A stretch of DNA of 22,216 nt. It comes from JACKBJ01 sp964549495. GTDB lineage: Bacteria; Chloroflexota; Anaerolineae; Epilineales; Epilineaceae. Positions 13,805-21,402 of the stretch are shown piece by piece (within the stretch, counting starts at the first letter, position 1; the number at the start of each line of letters is the position of its first letter). A program made the translations under genes and the position numbers. Below the pieces are notes generated by a model that worked only from the letters and a program-made list of their open reading frames with translations, did not search any database and had not been told where the DNA came from. The stretch is taken from assembly GCA_964549495.1 (NCBI GenBank), contig CAZJWJ010000090.1:1-22216 (forward strand). The letters run 5' to 3'.

Positions 13805-16273
13805 CTACTCGCCGGTGCCGACCCAGGGGAAGTAGAGCCCATCGATCGGCACCGTCGTCGGGTTCGGACTCGCCGTGGGGCTGGCGCTGGGCGGCGGGCT
13901 CGGCGTGATCGCCGCTGTCGCGGTCCAGGTCGCGGTGGCGGTCTCTGGCGGGGCGCCGGTCGGCGTCGCGGTCGGCGTGGCGTTCGGATCTGGCGTGGCG
14001 GTATCGGTGGGCGACGTGCCGCTGGTCGCCGTCGGCGGGACGGGGGTCGGCGTGGCGACCGCGGCGCCCGGCTCGAGCTTGAGCACGAAGCCGTCGGCGG
14101 AGCCGGCCAGCTTGGATTGGATGGGGCCGGCCGGGATCAGCTCGGAGGAGCGGGTGGCGCCGACCACGTAGATGGCATCCTGGCCGTCAGTGGTGACGTC
14201 CGAGGCCAGATCGTCGGCGCTGCCCCCGTAGTAGCTGGCCAGATCCAGATCGCCCGTCTGGGGATCCAGCCGCAGCAGGAAGGCATCGCCCAGGCCGCCC
14301 GGCGCGTTCTGGACCGCGTCGATCACCGGAAAGTCCGGTGAGTCGGTCTGCCCCACCAGGAGCAGACGGCCGGCGCGGTCCACGTCGATCCCGACGCCGA
14401 AGTCGTCGCGGCTGCCTCCGAAGAGTCCGCTCTGCAGCAGCTGCCCGGTCTCGTCGAAGCTGCTCAGGAAGGCATCGACGCCGCCGCCGTGCACCGCTTG
14501 ATAGGGATTCAAGCGCGGGAAGTCGATCGATTGGCTGTAGCCCAAGGCGTGGAAGTGCCCGGCGGAATCGACCGCGATGGTGCCGCCATTGTCCGCGTCC
14601 CGGCCGCCCAGGTAGGTCGAGTAGAGCAGCGCGCTGCCATCCGCCTCCAGCTTGGCGACGAAGGCCTCGCTGCCGCCTCGAGATCCGGACTGATGCGCGC
14701 GCTCGATGGGCAGGTTGCGCGAACCGGTACTGCCCATGACATGCGCCCTGCCGCCGGCATCGGCCGCGATGCCGGTGGCCACCTCGGCATCGGTGCCACC
14801 GAAGTAGGTGGCGTAGATCCACTGCTGACCGTCGCCGCTGAGCTTGGCGATGACCGCATCGCGCGGCCCGCGCCGAGAGCGCTGCAAGGGGTTGGTCACC
14901 GGCAGGTCGGCCGAGTAGCTGTCCCCGGCTAGATGGATCGCTCCGCTGGGGTCGAGGGCCAGGCTGCGGAAGATGTCGACGTCCCGTCCGCCGAAGTAGG
15001 TGCTGAAGATCAAGCCGCTGGCGTCGGCGTTCATGCGCGTGACGAAGGCGTCGGCCTTGTTGGGGCTGGCATGCCGATCCTGCAGGGCGGCCTCCATCGG
15101 GAAGTCCTGCGATCGGGTATAGCCGGTCAGGACGATCTCGTCCCCGGCGGCCAGCGCCAGGCCGAGGCCGGTCTCGAACTGCGCACCGCCCAGATAGGTG
15201 GCGAAGACCAGCTGATCGCCGTTCGGGCTGAGCTTGGCCAGGAAGAGATCGGGGAAGGACCCGCTGCCGATCTTGTTGTCCTGGAAGGGGTCGACGGTCG
15301 GGAAGTTGGTCGACCAGGTGTCGCCCAGGATCACCGCCCGATCCGCGGAGTCCACGGCGACGGCCTGGACCTGATCGTCCAGCGAGCCGCCGAGATAGGT
15401 CTGGAAGCCGATGTTCGGCGCCACCAGGATCGATGCGCTGCCGTCGACCGGACCCGTTTCCAGCCCGAAGCTTCCGTCGGGGGCCTGCTGGATGGCTGCC
15501 GGGAGGGGGCGGATTCCGCTTCCATTCAGGGACCAGGCGCGGGCTCGGAACTCGAGGCTCGCGCCCTGCCAGCCTTCGTAGCGCCACCGAAGGCGCGAGA
15601 CATCGGCTCCGGGTGCGACGACGAAATGACCTTGCGGCTGCCCATCTTCGATGCGCAGGACCCAGTCGATCCCAGGGTAGAGCTCGCGATAGCGGATGCT
15701 CTCGTAATGCGGCAGGCCGATCTGCCAGCGCTGGCTGTCCTGGCCGAGCAGCAGGTTGATCTTGCCCGGCAGGGCGTCGCCGGCCTCGATTCGAACCCCG
15801 GGGTCGGCGCCGACGAAGCGCTGCCGGAGCAGCTGCGTGGCCGGTGGGTCGAGGGGGCCGGCCGATCCGGGCGCTGCCCCGGACGCCGGCGCGTCCACCG
15901 ATGCGGACAGCCGGCCGGGTGGATCCTGATGCGCGTCGGCCAGGACGGTGCGCACGGCCACGCCTTCGGGACCGAAGGTGTGGACCGTCCGCCCTCGAGA
16001 CCACAGGAAGCGCAGGGATGGATGGGCTTGTCCGTGGTTCTCGACGAAGCCGATCGGCAAGGATGAGGCGGAGGCTACCATCCGTGCCGCCGCATCACCC
16101 TCGAGGGCAAGAACCTCGGAGCGGGCGCGGTTGCCCTGTAGAAGGGTCGGCATCGAACAGAGCAGGACCAGCCAGGTAAGTCGGATCCACCGGCTCGATC
16201 CTGCGCTGCCTGCATCGAATCGGTGGTCGGGAGCAAGGAGCATCATGGCGCGCATCCTGATTCTCATCGACAT
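13805..16273 (-). CDS. Secreted SBBP-repeat seven-bladed beta-propeller protein with Pro/Thr stalk
   Basis: An 822-residue protein. The first ATG at 16273 has no clear ribosome-binding site; later in-frame ATGs (residues 3, 7, 10, 11) are alternatives. A signal-type segment IRLTWLVLLCSMPTLLQG is at 30-47. Residues about 72-285 form the usual N-terminal domain of SBBP proteins (GFVENHGQ, YRELYPGIDWVLR, GHFVVAPGADVSRLRW). Seven repeats of the form (T/S)Y(L/F/Y)GG...D...(I/V)..D..G...(L/V).G.T.S.(D/N)(F/L)P...P.Q run from about 288 to 735, a complete propeller. A Pro/Thr/Ala-rich stalk (738-808) leads to YFPWVGTGE. It is probably a surface or extracellular binding protein. The short hydrophobic end recalls tails seen on stalked Chloroflexota proteins. 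No operon partner is visible. Confidence 0.92.
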   Translation of the reverse strand: MSMRIRMRAMMLLAPDHRFDAGSAGSSRWIRLTWLVLLCSMPTLLQGNRARSEVLALEGDAAARMVASASSLPIGFVENHGQAHPSLRFLWSRGRTVHTFGPEGVAVRTVLADAHQDPPGRLSASVDAPASGAAPGSAGPLDPPATQLLRQRFVGADPGVRIEAGDALPGKINLLLGQDSQRWQIGLPHYESIRYRELYPGIDWVLRIEDGQPQGHFVVAPGADVSRLRWRYEGWQGASLEFRARAWSLNGSGIRPLPAAIQQAPDGSFGLETGPVDGSASILVAPNIGFQTYLGGSLDDQVQAVAVDSADRAVILGDTWSTNFPTVDPFQDNKIGSGSFPDLFLAKLSPNGDQLVFATYLGGAQFETGLGLALAAGDEIVLTGYTRSQDFPMEAALQDRHASPNKADAFVTRMNADASGLIFSTYFGGRDVDIFRSLALDPSGAIHLAGDSYSADLPVTNPLQRSRRGPRDAVIAKLSGDGQQWIYATYFGGTDAEVATGIAADAGGRAHVMGSTGSRNLPIERAHQSGSRGGSEAFVAKLEADGSALLYSTYLGGRDADNGGTIAVDSAGHFHALGYSQSIDFPRLNPYQAVHGGGVDAFLSSFDETGQLLQSGLFGGSRDDFGVGIDVDRAGRLLLVGQTDSPDFPVIDAVQNAPGGLGDAFLLRLDPQTGDLDLASYYGGSADDLASDVTTDGQDAIYVVGATRSSELIPAGPIQSKLAGSADGFVLKLEPGAAVATPTPVPPTATSGTSPTDTATPDPNATPTATPTGAPPETATATWTATAAITPSPPPSASPTASPNPTTVPIDGLYFPWVGTGE

Positions 16274-16505
16274 CGGGGGGCTGAGATCGGCGGCTTCGGC
16301 ACATCACAGTCCATAACACCCAACTCGCCGAGATTTGGACAGCACCAGTAGGCAGCCGCGCACCACAGGCTCTGGCATGCTGCGGGCTCGTCAATCCATG
16401 AGAACCCCAATCGATCGACGAGCCCTGATCCTTGCGGACGTCGACATCAACCCGGCCGACTCGACCTGTTTCGTGGACTTCGAGCCCGAGCGTGACGCCT
16501 CTTCG
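16274..16505. other. 232-bp non-coding gap
   Basis: This gap lies between the M42 peptidase end and the SBBP-gene start, both on the minus strand. It is less GC-rich than its neighbours and has no ORF I can support. It should hold the promoter of the SBBP gene and possibly the M42 terminator, but I see no convincing box or hairpin. Confidence 0.5.
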
Positions 16506-17570
16506 TCAGGCCCGCGCCAGATAGGCCGCCAGGATGTCGCGCGCCGCGGCCAGATCCGTCTTGTGGATCATCTCGGTGACGGTGTGGATGTAGCGCGTGC
16601 CGACGACGATGCCCACCGCGCGGGCGCCGGCCGCGGCCTGCTGGGCCGCCGCGCCGTCCTGACCGCCCCGGGCCAGGATGGTCCGTTGATAGGGGATCTC
16701 CTCGGCCTGCGCCAGGGCCTCGATCTCCTCGACCAGCGCCAGATCGGCGATGAAGGAGCTGTCCTTGACGTGCAGCCCGAAGCCCTTGCCCTGCTCGGTC
16801 ACCCATTCGTGGCGCTTGACGCCCGGGGTGTCCACCGAGAGCGTCACGTCCAGGCCCAAGCCGATGTCGGGCCGCACCGCGAAGGACGAGGTGCGCGCGC
16901 CGCGCAGGCCGACTTCCTCCTGAACGGTGAAGGAGACGATGATCTCACAGTCGTGGCCCGCGCCATCACGATCCAGTTGCCGCACGGCTTCGATGCCCAA
17001 CCAGCAGGCCACCCGGTTGTCCAGGGCCTTGGAGACGATCTTGTCACCGATCTCGATCAGGGGCTCGTCCATCACGACGTAGTCGCCGATCCGCACCCGC
17101 TCGCGCGCATCGTCGGCCGAGAGGCCCAGGTCGACGAAGAACTCCTTGACCTCGGGCACCTTCTTGCGGTCCTCGGCCGAGGCGATGTGCACCGGCCGGC
17201 CGCCGGGGTTCATCACGCCTTGCAGGTCGCCGTCCTTGGTACAGACCAGGACCCGCCGGCTGAAGAGGTTGCGGGTGTCGAAGCCGCCCACCGCGTCGAC
17301 CCAGACGAAGCCCTTGTCGTCGATGTGCGAGACCAGGAAACCGATCTCGTCCATGTGGCCGAGCAGCATCACCCGCTTGGCGCCGTCGGCGGAATCGGCC
17401 TTCTGACCGCCCGGGCGGGGATGCCGGCGGCAGATCAAGCTGCCCATGGCATCCGTCTCGACCGAGTCGAAGAGCCCCTCGATCTCGCCTTCGATCAGGG
17501 CGCGCACCCGATGCTCGCGGCCGGGCACGCCGGGGGTCTCGCAAAGGCGGCGCAGGAGGTCGACGTTCAT
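16506..17570 (-). CDS. M42-family metallo-aminopeptidase
   Basis: A 354-residue protein, normal length for M42. An AGGAG ribosome-binding site precedes the ATG at 17570. The dizinc residues align with those of the TET peptidases: H72 (GHMDEIG), bridging D184 (KALDNR), catalytic E218 and ligand E219 (QEEVGLRG), D241 (LDVTL) and H329 (RYIHT). The PDZ-like insertion domain of the family lies between H72 and D184. M42 enzymes are cytoplasmic dodecameric aminopeptidases or deblocking enzymes that finish peptide breakdown; specificity cannot be read here. The gene is divergent from the VWA-phosphatase-kinase operon. Confidence 0.95.
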   Translation of the reverse strand: MNVDLLRRLCETPGVPGREHRVRALIEGEIEGLFDSVETDAMGSLICRRHPRPGGQKADSADGAKRVMLLGHMDEIGFLVSHIDDKGFVWVDAVGGFDTRNLFSRRVLVCTKDGDLQGVMNPGGRPVHIASAEDRKKVPEVKEFFVDLGLSADDARERVRIGDYVVMDEPLIEIGDKIVSKALDNRVACWLGIEAVRQLDRDGAGHDCEIIVSFTVQEEVGLRGARTSSFAVRPDIGLGLDVTLSVDTPGVKRHEWVTEQGKGFGLHVKDSSFIADLALVEEIEALAQAEEIPYQRTILARGGQDGAAAQQAAAGARAVGIVVGTRYIHTVTEMIHKTDLAAARDILAAYLARA

Positions 17571-17614
17571 GGATGCTGCTCCTTCTGGGGCGTAGAAGTG
17601 GTTTCAGGGGCACC

Positions 17615-17642
17615 ATTCTAGCGTGCCACCGGCCATGGTCTA
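17615..17642 (-). promoter_or_regulatory. Promoter candidate for the M42 gene
   Basis: On the minus strand TAGACC (17642-17637, 4 of 6 to -35) and TAGAAT (17620-17615, 5 of 6 to -10) are spaced by 16 bp. The leader to the ATG would be about 38 nt. It lies in the 111-bp divergent gap shared with the VWA operon, for which no good promoter was seen. Confidence 0.4.
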
Positions 17643-17681
17643 TCCTTGCTGCAGTCTTCGCCCGCCCCACAGGAGCGCCCC

Positions 17682-18422
17682 ATGGACGACATCGTGCCCT
17701 ACGACGATGCCCTCGAGGAGATCGAGTTCGCCGACAACCCCGAGCCGCGTTGCGCGGTGGTGCTGCTGCTGGACTGCTCGGGCTCGATGCAGGGCCGGCG
17801 CATCGACGAGCTGAACGCCGGCCTGCGCGAGTTGGGCCGCGCCCTGCGTGCCGATCCCCTGGCTTCGCTGCGGGTGGAGCTGGCCCTGGTCGGCTTCGGC
17901 GGCCAGGCGAGGGCCATCGACCTGCGCGGCTCCGGCTCGGGCGAGGCCATCGAGGCCGATGCCGAGCGAGCCTTCGTGGGCGTCGAGGACTTCGATCCGC
18001 CGATGCTGGTAGCCGGTGGCGGCACCCCGATGGGCCAGGCGGCGCGCATCGGCCTGCAGCTGATCCAGGATCGCAAGGCGGCTTACAAGCGCAACGGCAT
18101 CGACTACTTCCGCCCCTGGATCTTCCTGATCACCGACGGCCGGCCCACCGACTCGGGCTGGGAACAGGCGGCTGCCGATGCTTGCCGCGAGGAGGAGGCG
18201 CGTGCCCTGACGCTCTTCGCCGTAGGGGTCGAGGGCGCCGACATGGCCAAGCTGGCCCGCTTCTCCGGCCAGCGTCCGCCGCTCAAGCTGAGGGGCCTGG
18301 CCTTCGAGGAGCTCTTCGTCTGGCTCTCCAAGAGCCTGACCGCGGTCTCCCAGTCGCGCCCGGGCGAGCAGGCACCCCTGCCACCGGTCGGCTGGGGCGA
18401 GATCGACACTTCGACCGGCTGA
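17682..18422 (+). CDS. VWA-domain protein (TerY-like)
   Basis: A 246-residue protein. The ATG at 17682 has AGGAG 6 nt upstream; the frame is open further left without homology. A single von Willebrand factor A domain shows a full MIDAS: D31, S33 and S35 in DCSGSM, T115 in GGGTPMG, and D152 in ITDGRPTD. There is no signal peptide or membrane segment. It is the size and style of TerY-type VWA proteins, which bind a metal and act as scaffolds in phosphorylation-linked stress systems. The PP2C-type phosphatase starts 2 bp after its stop and a kinase follows, making the TerY-P triad. Its role is probably to present or sense a partner of the kinase/phosphatase pair. Confidence 0.93.
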   Translation: MDDIVPYDDALEEIEFADNPEPRCAVVLLLDCSGSMQGRRIDELNAGLRELGRALRADPLASLRVELALVGFGGQARAIDLRGSGSGEAIEADAERAFVGVEDFDPPMLVAGGGTPMGQAARIGLQLIQDRKAAYKRNGIDYFRPWIFLITDGRPTDSGWEQAAADACREEEARALTLFAVGVEGADMAKLARFSGQRPPLKLRGLAFEELFVWLSKSLTAVSQSRPGEQAPLPPVGWGEIDTSTG

Positions 18423-18424
18423 CG

Positions 18425-19564
18425 ATGGGTGAGCGACCGGAGGCGAAGCCGGCGACCCACGGCTGGCGCGTTGTCGGCGCCTCGGCGGCCGGCAGCGCCC
18501 ACGAGGTCCGCGGCCTGCCTTGCCAGGATGCCTGGTCCTGGCGCCAGCTGGCCGACGGCCGCCTGGCCCTGGTGGTCTGCGACGGGGCCGGCTCGGCCGC
18601 GCGCGCCGAGCTGGGCGCGGCCGCGGCGGCCGATGCCTGGGTCGCGGCCTTGGCGTCGGCCGACCTGGACGCCGAAGTCGAAGCGCTGTCGTTCGGCGTT
18701 CGGACCCTTGATCCGCCCACGCGATCGGATGCGCGCGAGACGCTCGAGGAGGCGGCAGCCTCGACGGACTGGCGAGACGAGGTCATCCCCTTCGACGAGC
18801 CGGCGCCGGACGATCCAGAAGCGTCGAGCGCCATGGAAGTCGCGAGCGCATTGGATGAAGCAAGTGGATCGGATGACGCGAGTCATCCGGACGAATCACT
18901 GGATCCAGAGCCTTCCGACTCGTCCTCGGATCGGGTAGACGAAGCCTGGCGCGCCGAGCCCACCATGATCGAGCTCGCGGCGGCCGTCTCGCTGGCCCGC
19001 AAGGCCCTCGCCCGGCTGGCGGCCACTGAGGGCCGCCCGCTGCGCGACTTCGCCTGCACGCTCAGCGGCTTGCTGGTCACCTCCGATCGTCTGCTGGCCG
19101 TCCAGGTCGGGGACAGCGTGGCGGTGGCCCGCGATCCGGCCGGCGACTGGCATACGGTGGGCCGGCCGCAGAAGGACGGGGAGTACGCCAACGAGGCCCA
19201 CTTCCTAACCGCGGACGACGCGCTGGCGCGCATGGAAGTCCGCGCCTTCGACTTCGTCCCCACCGCGCTGGTCAGCGCTTCCGACGGCCTGCTGCGCTTG
19301 ATGCTCCAGCTGCCGAGCCTGCAGCCCCATCCGCCCTTCGTCGAGCCGCTCTTGCGCTTCGTGGCTGGCGCGCCTTCGGCCAGTGGTGCCGCCGATCGGC
19401 TGGCCGGCTTCCTGGCCAGCCGCAAGGTGCGCGCCCGCACCGACGACGACACCACCCTGCTGATCGCCCTGCGGCAGGAGCTTCCACGGGGGATCGATCG
19501 CGGCGCGGACTTGGTGACCTCGGATCCCGAGCCGAAGCCGTCGACGGAAGTGCCCGGCTCGTGA
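18425..19564 (+). CDS. PP2C-type protein phosphatase with acidic insert
   Basis: A 379-residue protein. The PP2C core motifs are D35 (QDAW), D53 (VVCDGAGSA), D230 (VQVGDSVAV), D287 (SASDGLL) and the closing D340-D342 (DDDTTLLIAL), enough for the two-metal site. The motif KDGEYANEAHFLT (250-262) is characteristic of phosphatases associated with VWA and kinase genes. Residues about 90-178 are an insert rich in Asp, Glu, Ser and Pro, without family counterpart that I recognise, and the C-terminal 25 residues are also low-complexity. It is cytoplasmic. It should dephosphorylate the neighbouring kinase or its targets. Its stop overlaps the kinase GTG start (GTGA). Confidence 0.9.
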   Translation: MGERPEAKPATHGWRVVGASAAGSAHEVRGLPCQDAWSWRQLADGRLALVVCDGAGSAARAELGAAAAADAWVAALASADLDAEVEALSFGVRTLDPPTRSDARETLEEAAASTDWRDEVIPFDEPAPDDPEASSAMEVASALDEASGSDDASHPDESLDPEPSDSSSDRVDEAWRAEPTMIELAAAVSLARKALARLAATEGRPLRDFACTLSGLLVTSDRLLAVQVGDSVAVARDPAGDWHTVGRPQKDGEYANEAHFLTADDALARMEVRAFDFVPTALVSASDGLLRLMLQLPSLQPHPPFVEPLLRFVAGAPSASGAADRLAGFLASRKVRARTDDDTTLLIALRQELPRGIDRGADLVTSDPEPKPSTEVPGS

Positions 19565-21342
19565 GCGGCCGCCGCCTGCGCGCTGCCAGCGGGGCGACGC
19601 TGGACCTGGGGCCCGAGATCGCCCGCGGCGGCGAGGCGGCCATCCACGAGCTGCAGGGCCGGCCGGGCGAATTGGCCAAGGTCTACCTGACCGCCCGGCC
19701 CGAGATGCGCGAGAAGCTGGAGCACATGCGCGCCCGGCCCCCCGACGATCCGGCGCGCGACTTCGGCCATGCCTCCATCGCCTGGCCGCGCGAGCTGCTA
19801 TTCGACGGCAAGGGGGCGCTGGCCGGCTACGCCATGCCCCGGATCCGCGACGCGCTACCCATCCTGGAGGTCTTCAACCCCCGCCGGCGCGAGCGCCTGC
19901 TGCCCGGCTTCGACCGCCGCTACCTGCTGCGCACGGCCCGCAACCTGGCCTCGGCGCTGGAGGCGCTGCACGAAGCGGGCTACGTGGTCGGCGATCTCAA
20001 CGAGCGCAACATCCTGGTCACCCAGCGCACCTTGGTGACCCTGATCGACACCGACTCCTTCCAGGTTCAGCGCCAGTCCGGCGGCCAGATCGTGGTCTAC
20101 CCCTGTCCGGTGGGGCGGGCCGAGTACACCCCGCCGGAGCTGCAGGGCCAGGCCTTCCGCGGCCTGATGCGCCGGCCGGAGCACGATGCCTTCGGCCTGG
20201 CGGTCCTGATCTTCCAGCTCCTGATGGACGGCAATCACCCCTACCGCGGCCGCTGGTTGGGCGCGGGCGACCCGCCCTCGCTGGAGGCCAAGATCGCCGG
20301 CGGCCGCTTTCCCTACGACGAGGCGGCCGGCGCCCAGCTCGTCCCGCCGCCGGGCGCGCCCGACCTCGACCGCCTGGGGCCCGACCTGGCCGAGCTCTGC
20401 CTGGCCTGCTTCGTCGACGGCCACGCCCGGCCCACGCTCCGGCCCAGCGCCGGCGATTGGCTCCAGGCCCTCGAGCAGGCCGAAGATCATCTGGTGGCCT
20501 GCGCCGAGGGCCACGTCTTCGGCGACCATCTGCGCCGCTGCCCCGACTGCGGCGGGCGGGTGGCAAGGCGGGACCTCTCGGAAGGCGGCTCGGACCGGCC
20601 AGGACTGCCGGGCTTCGAGCTGGTCGCGGCGGCGGCTCGCAACAGCTTGGGATTGGGGCGTTCGGCAGCGATCGGCTTGCGCAGCCTGCCCGGCCGCCTT
20701 CGCGCCGGCGACGCGATCGAGGCGCGGACTGGTTACCGGAGCTTGGCCCAGAGTGGTGGCCACGAATCGTCGGCGAGCGCCGAGTCGACCCTGCTCGAGG
20801 CTCTGGCTCGATCCCTCGGCGCCTCGCTGCTCGGGCTCGCCGCCGCCGGCCTGCTGGCGCTGGTCGGCATTGGCTTGCATGGACTGCTGTGGTCCTGGTT
20901 GAGCGTCGAAGGGACCGCCGCCGACGGCACCGCGGCCGGGCTTTGGGCCTTACTGGCCGGCGGTGTGGCTCTTGCGGCCAGCAGCATGGTCAGCGCGACC
21001 GGCGGAGAACTGCTTGCCCTCTTCGATCGACAACTGGCCGCGCAGGCCGGCTTCTCCGCGCTGTGGTCCAGCGGTGCATGGCTCTTGGGCTGGCTTCTAC
21101 CCGCGGCGGCACTGATCTTGCTCGTGGGTTCGGCGCCCGCCATGGCCGTGCTCGGCGCCGTCGGTGGCAGTGGAGCAGAGATTCACCCGATCTGGCTGGT
21201 GCTCTGGGTGGGCTATGGGAGCTTGGCCGGCCTGCAGTCCGGAGTTCGCGATTCGGCTCCCCTGGCGCAGGCGACATCGGGGCTGGTCGCTGGGATGATT
21301 GGATGGACGGTCGTGCAGGGCCTTGGTCTGCTCCTGGGCTGA
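19561..21342 (+). CDS. Membrane-embedded Ser/Thr-kinase-like protein with zinc ribbon
   Basis: A 593-residue protein with a GTG start coupled to the phosphatase. The kinase domain spans about 10-305: Gly-rich loop ARGGEAAIHE (21-30), K40 in LAKVYL, catalytic loop GDLNERNILV with D145 and N150, metal motif IDTDSF (D163/D165) in place of DFG, PPE (191-193), and DAFGLAVLIFQLL for the F helix. A zinc ribbon follows: C314, H318, C327 and C330 (CAEGH...CPDC). After a linker (about 335-415), five hydrophobic stretches near 418-446, 459-478, 500-524, 540-558 and 572-592 form a polytopic tail. The kinase, PP2C and VWA order is that of TerY-P triads. The membrane tail would place the kinase and its partners at the cytoplasmic membrane. 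Target unknown. Confidence 0.9.
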   Translation: MSGRRLRAASGATLDLGPEIARGGEAAIHELQGRPGELAKVYLTARPEMREKLEHMRARPPDDPARDFGHASIAWPRELLFDGKGALAGYAMPRIRDALPILEVFNPRRRERLLPGFDRRYLLRTARNLASALEALHEAGYVVGDLNERNILVTQRTLVTLIDTDSFQVQRQSGGQIVVYPCPVGRAEYTPPELQGQAFRGLMRRPEHDAFGLAVLIFQLLMDGNHPYRGRWLGAGDPPSLEAKIAGGRFPYDEAAGAQLVPPPGAPDLDRLGPDLAELCLACFVDGHARPTLRPSAGDWLQALEQAEDHLVACAEGHVFGDHLRRCPDCGGRVARRDLSEGGSDRPGLPGFELVAAAARNSLGLGRSAAIGLRSLPGRLRAGDAIEARTGYRSLAQSGGHESSASAESTLLEALARSLGASLLGLAAAGLLALVGIGLHGLLWSWLSVEGTAADGTAAGLWALLAGGVALAASSMVSATGGELLALFDRQLAAQAGFSALWSSGAWLLGWLLPAAALILLVGSAPAMAVLGAVGGSGAEIHPIWLVLWVGYGSLAGLQSGVRDSAPLAQATSGLVAGMIGWTVVQGLGLLLG

Positions 21343-21345
21343 GCG

Positions 21346-21397
21346 CGATGCGACTCTGTAGCGAGCCGGTTGTGATCCACAAGTGGCATTCGCATCG
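21346..21397. terminator. Inverted repeat between convergent genes, weak terminator candidate
   Basis: CGATGCGA (21346-21353) and TCGCATCG (21390-21397) are perfectly complementary around a 36-nt loop that itself contains CCAC-AA-GTGG. This fills most of the 60-bp gap between the kinase gene and the convergent exported-protein gene. The loop is long and there is no T-tract. Confidence 0.25.
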
Positions 21398-21402
21398 AAC
21401 CC

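Noticed and set aside
13850..14062. Low-complexity repeat as a separate mobile or satellite element
   Set aside because: It is in frame and encodes the Pro/Thr stalk of the SBBP protein.
14187..16004. Minus-strand open frame of 605 codons overlapping the SBBP gene
   Set aside because: Arg/Pro/Gly-rich shadow in another frame; the SBBP repeats lie in the 13805-16273 frame.
14933..16066. Plus-strand open frame of 377 codons opposite the SBBP gene
   Set aside because: No start context and no domain pattern; antisense shadow.
17682..21342. Type of phage-defence system with kinase and phosphatase
   Set aside because: No nuclease, restriction, toxin or mobile-element gene is in the window; the VWA-PP2C-kinase set fits a TerY-P signalling triad better.
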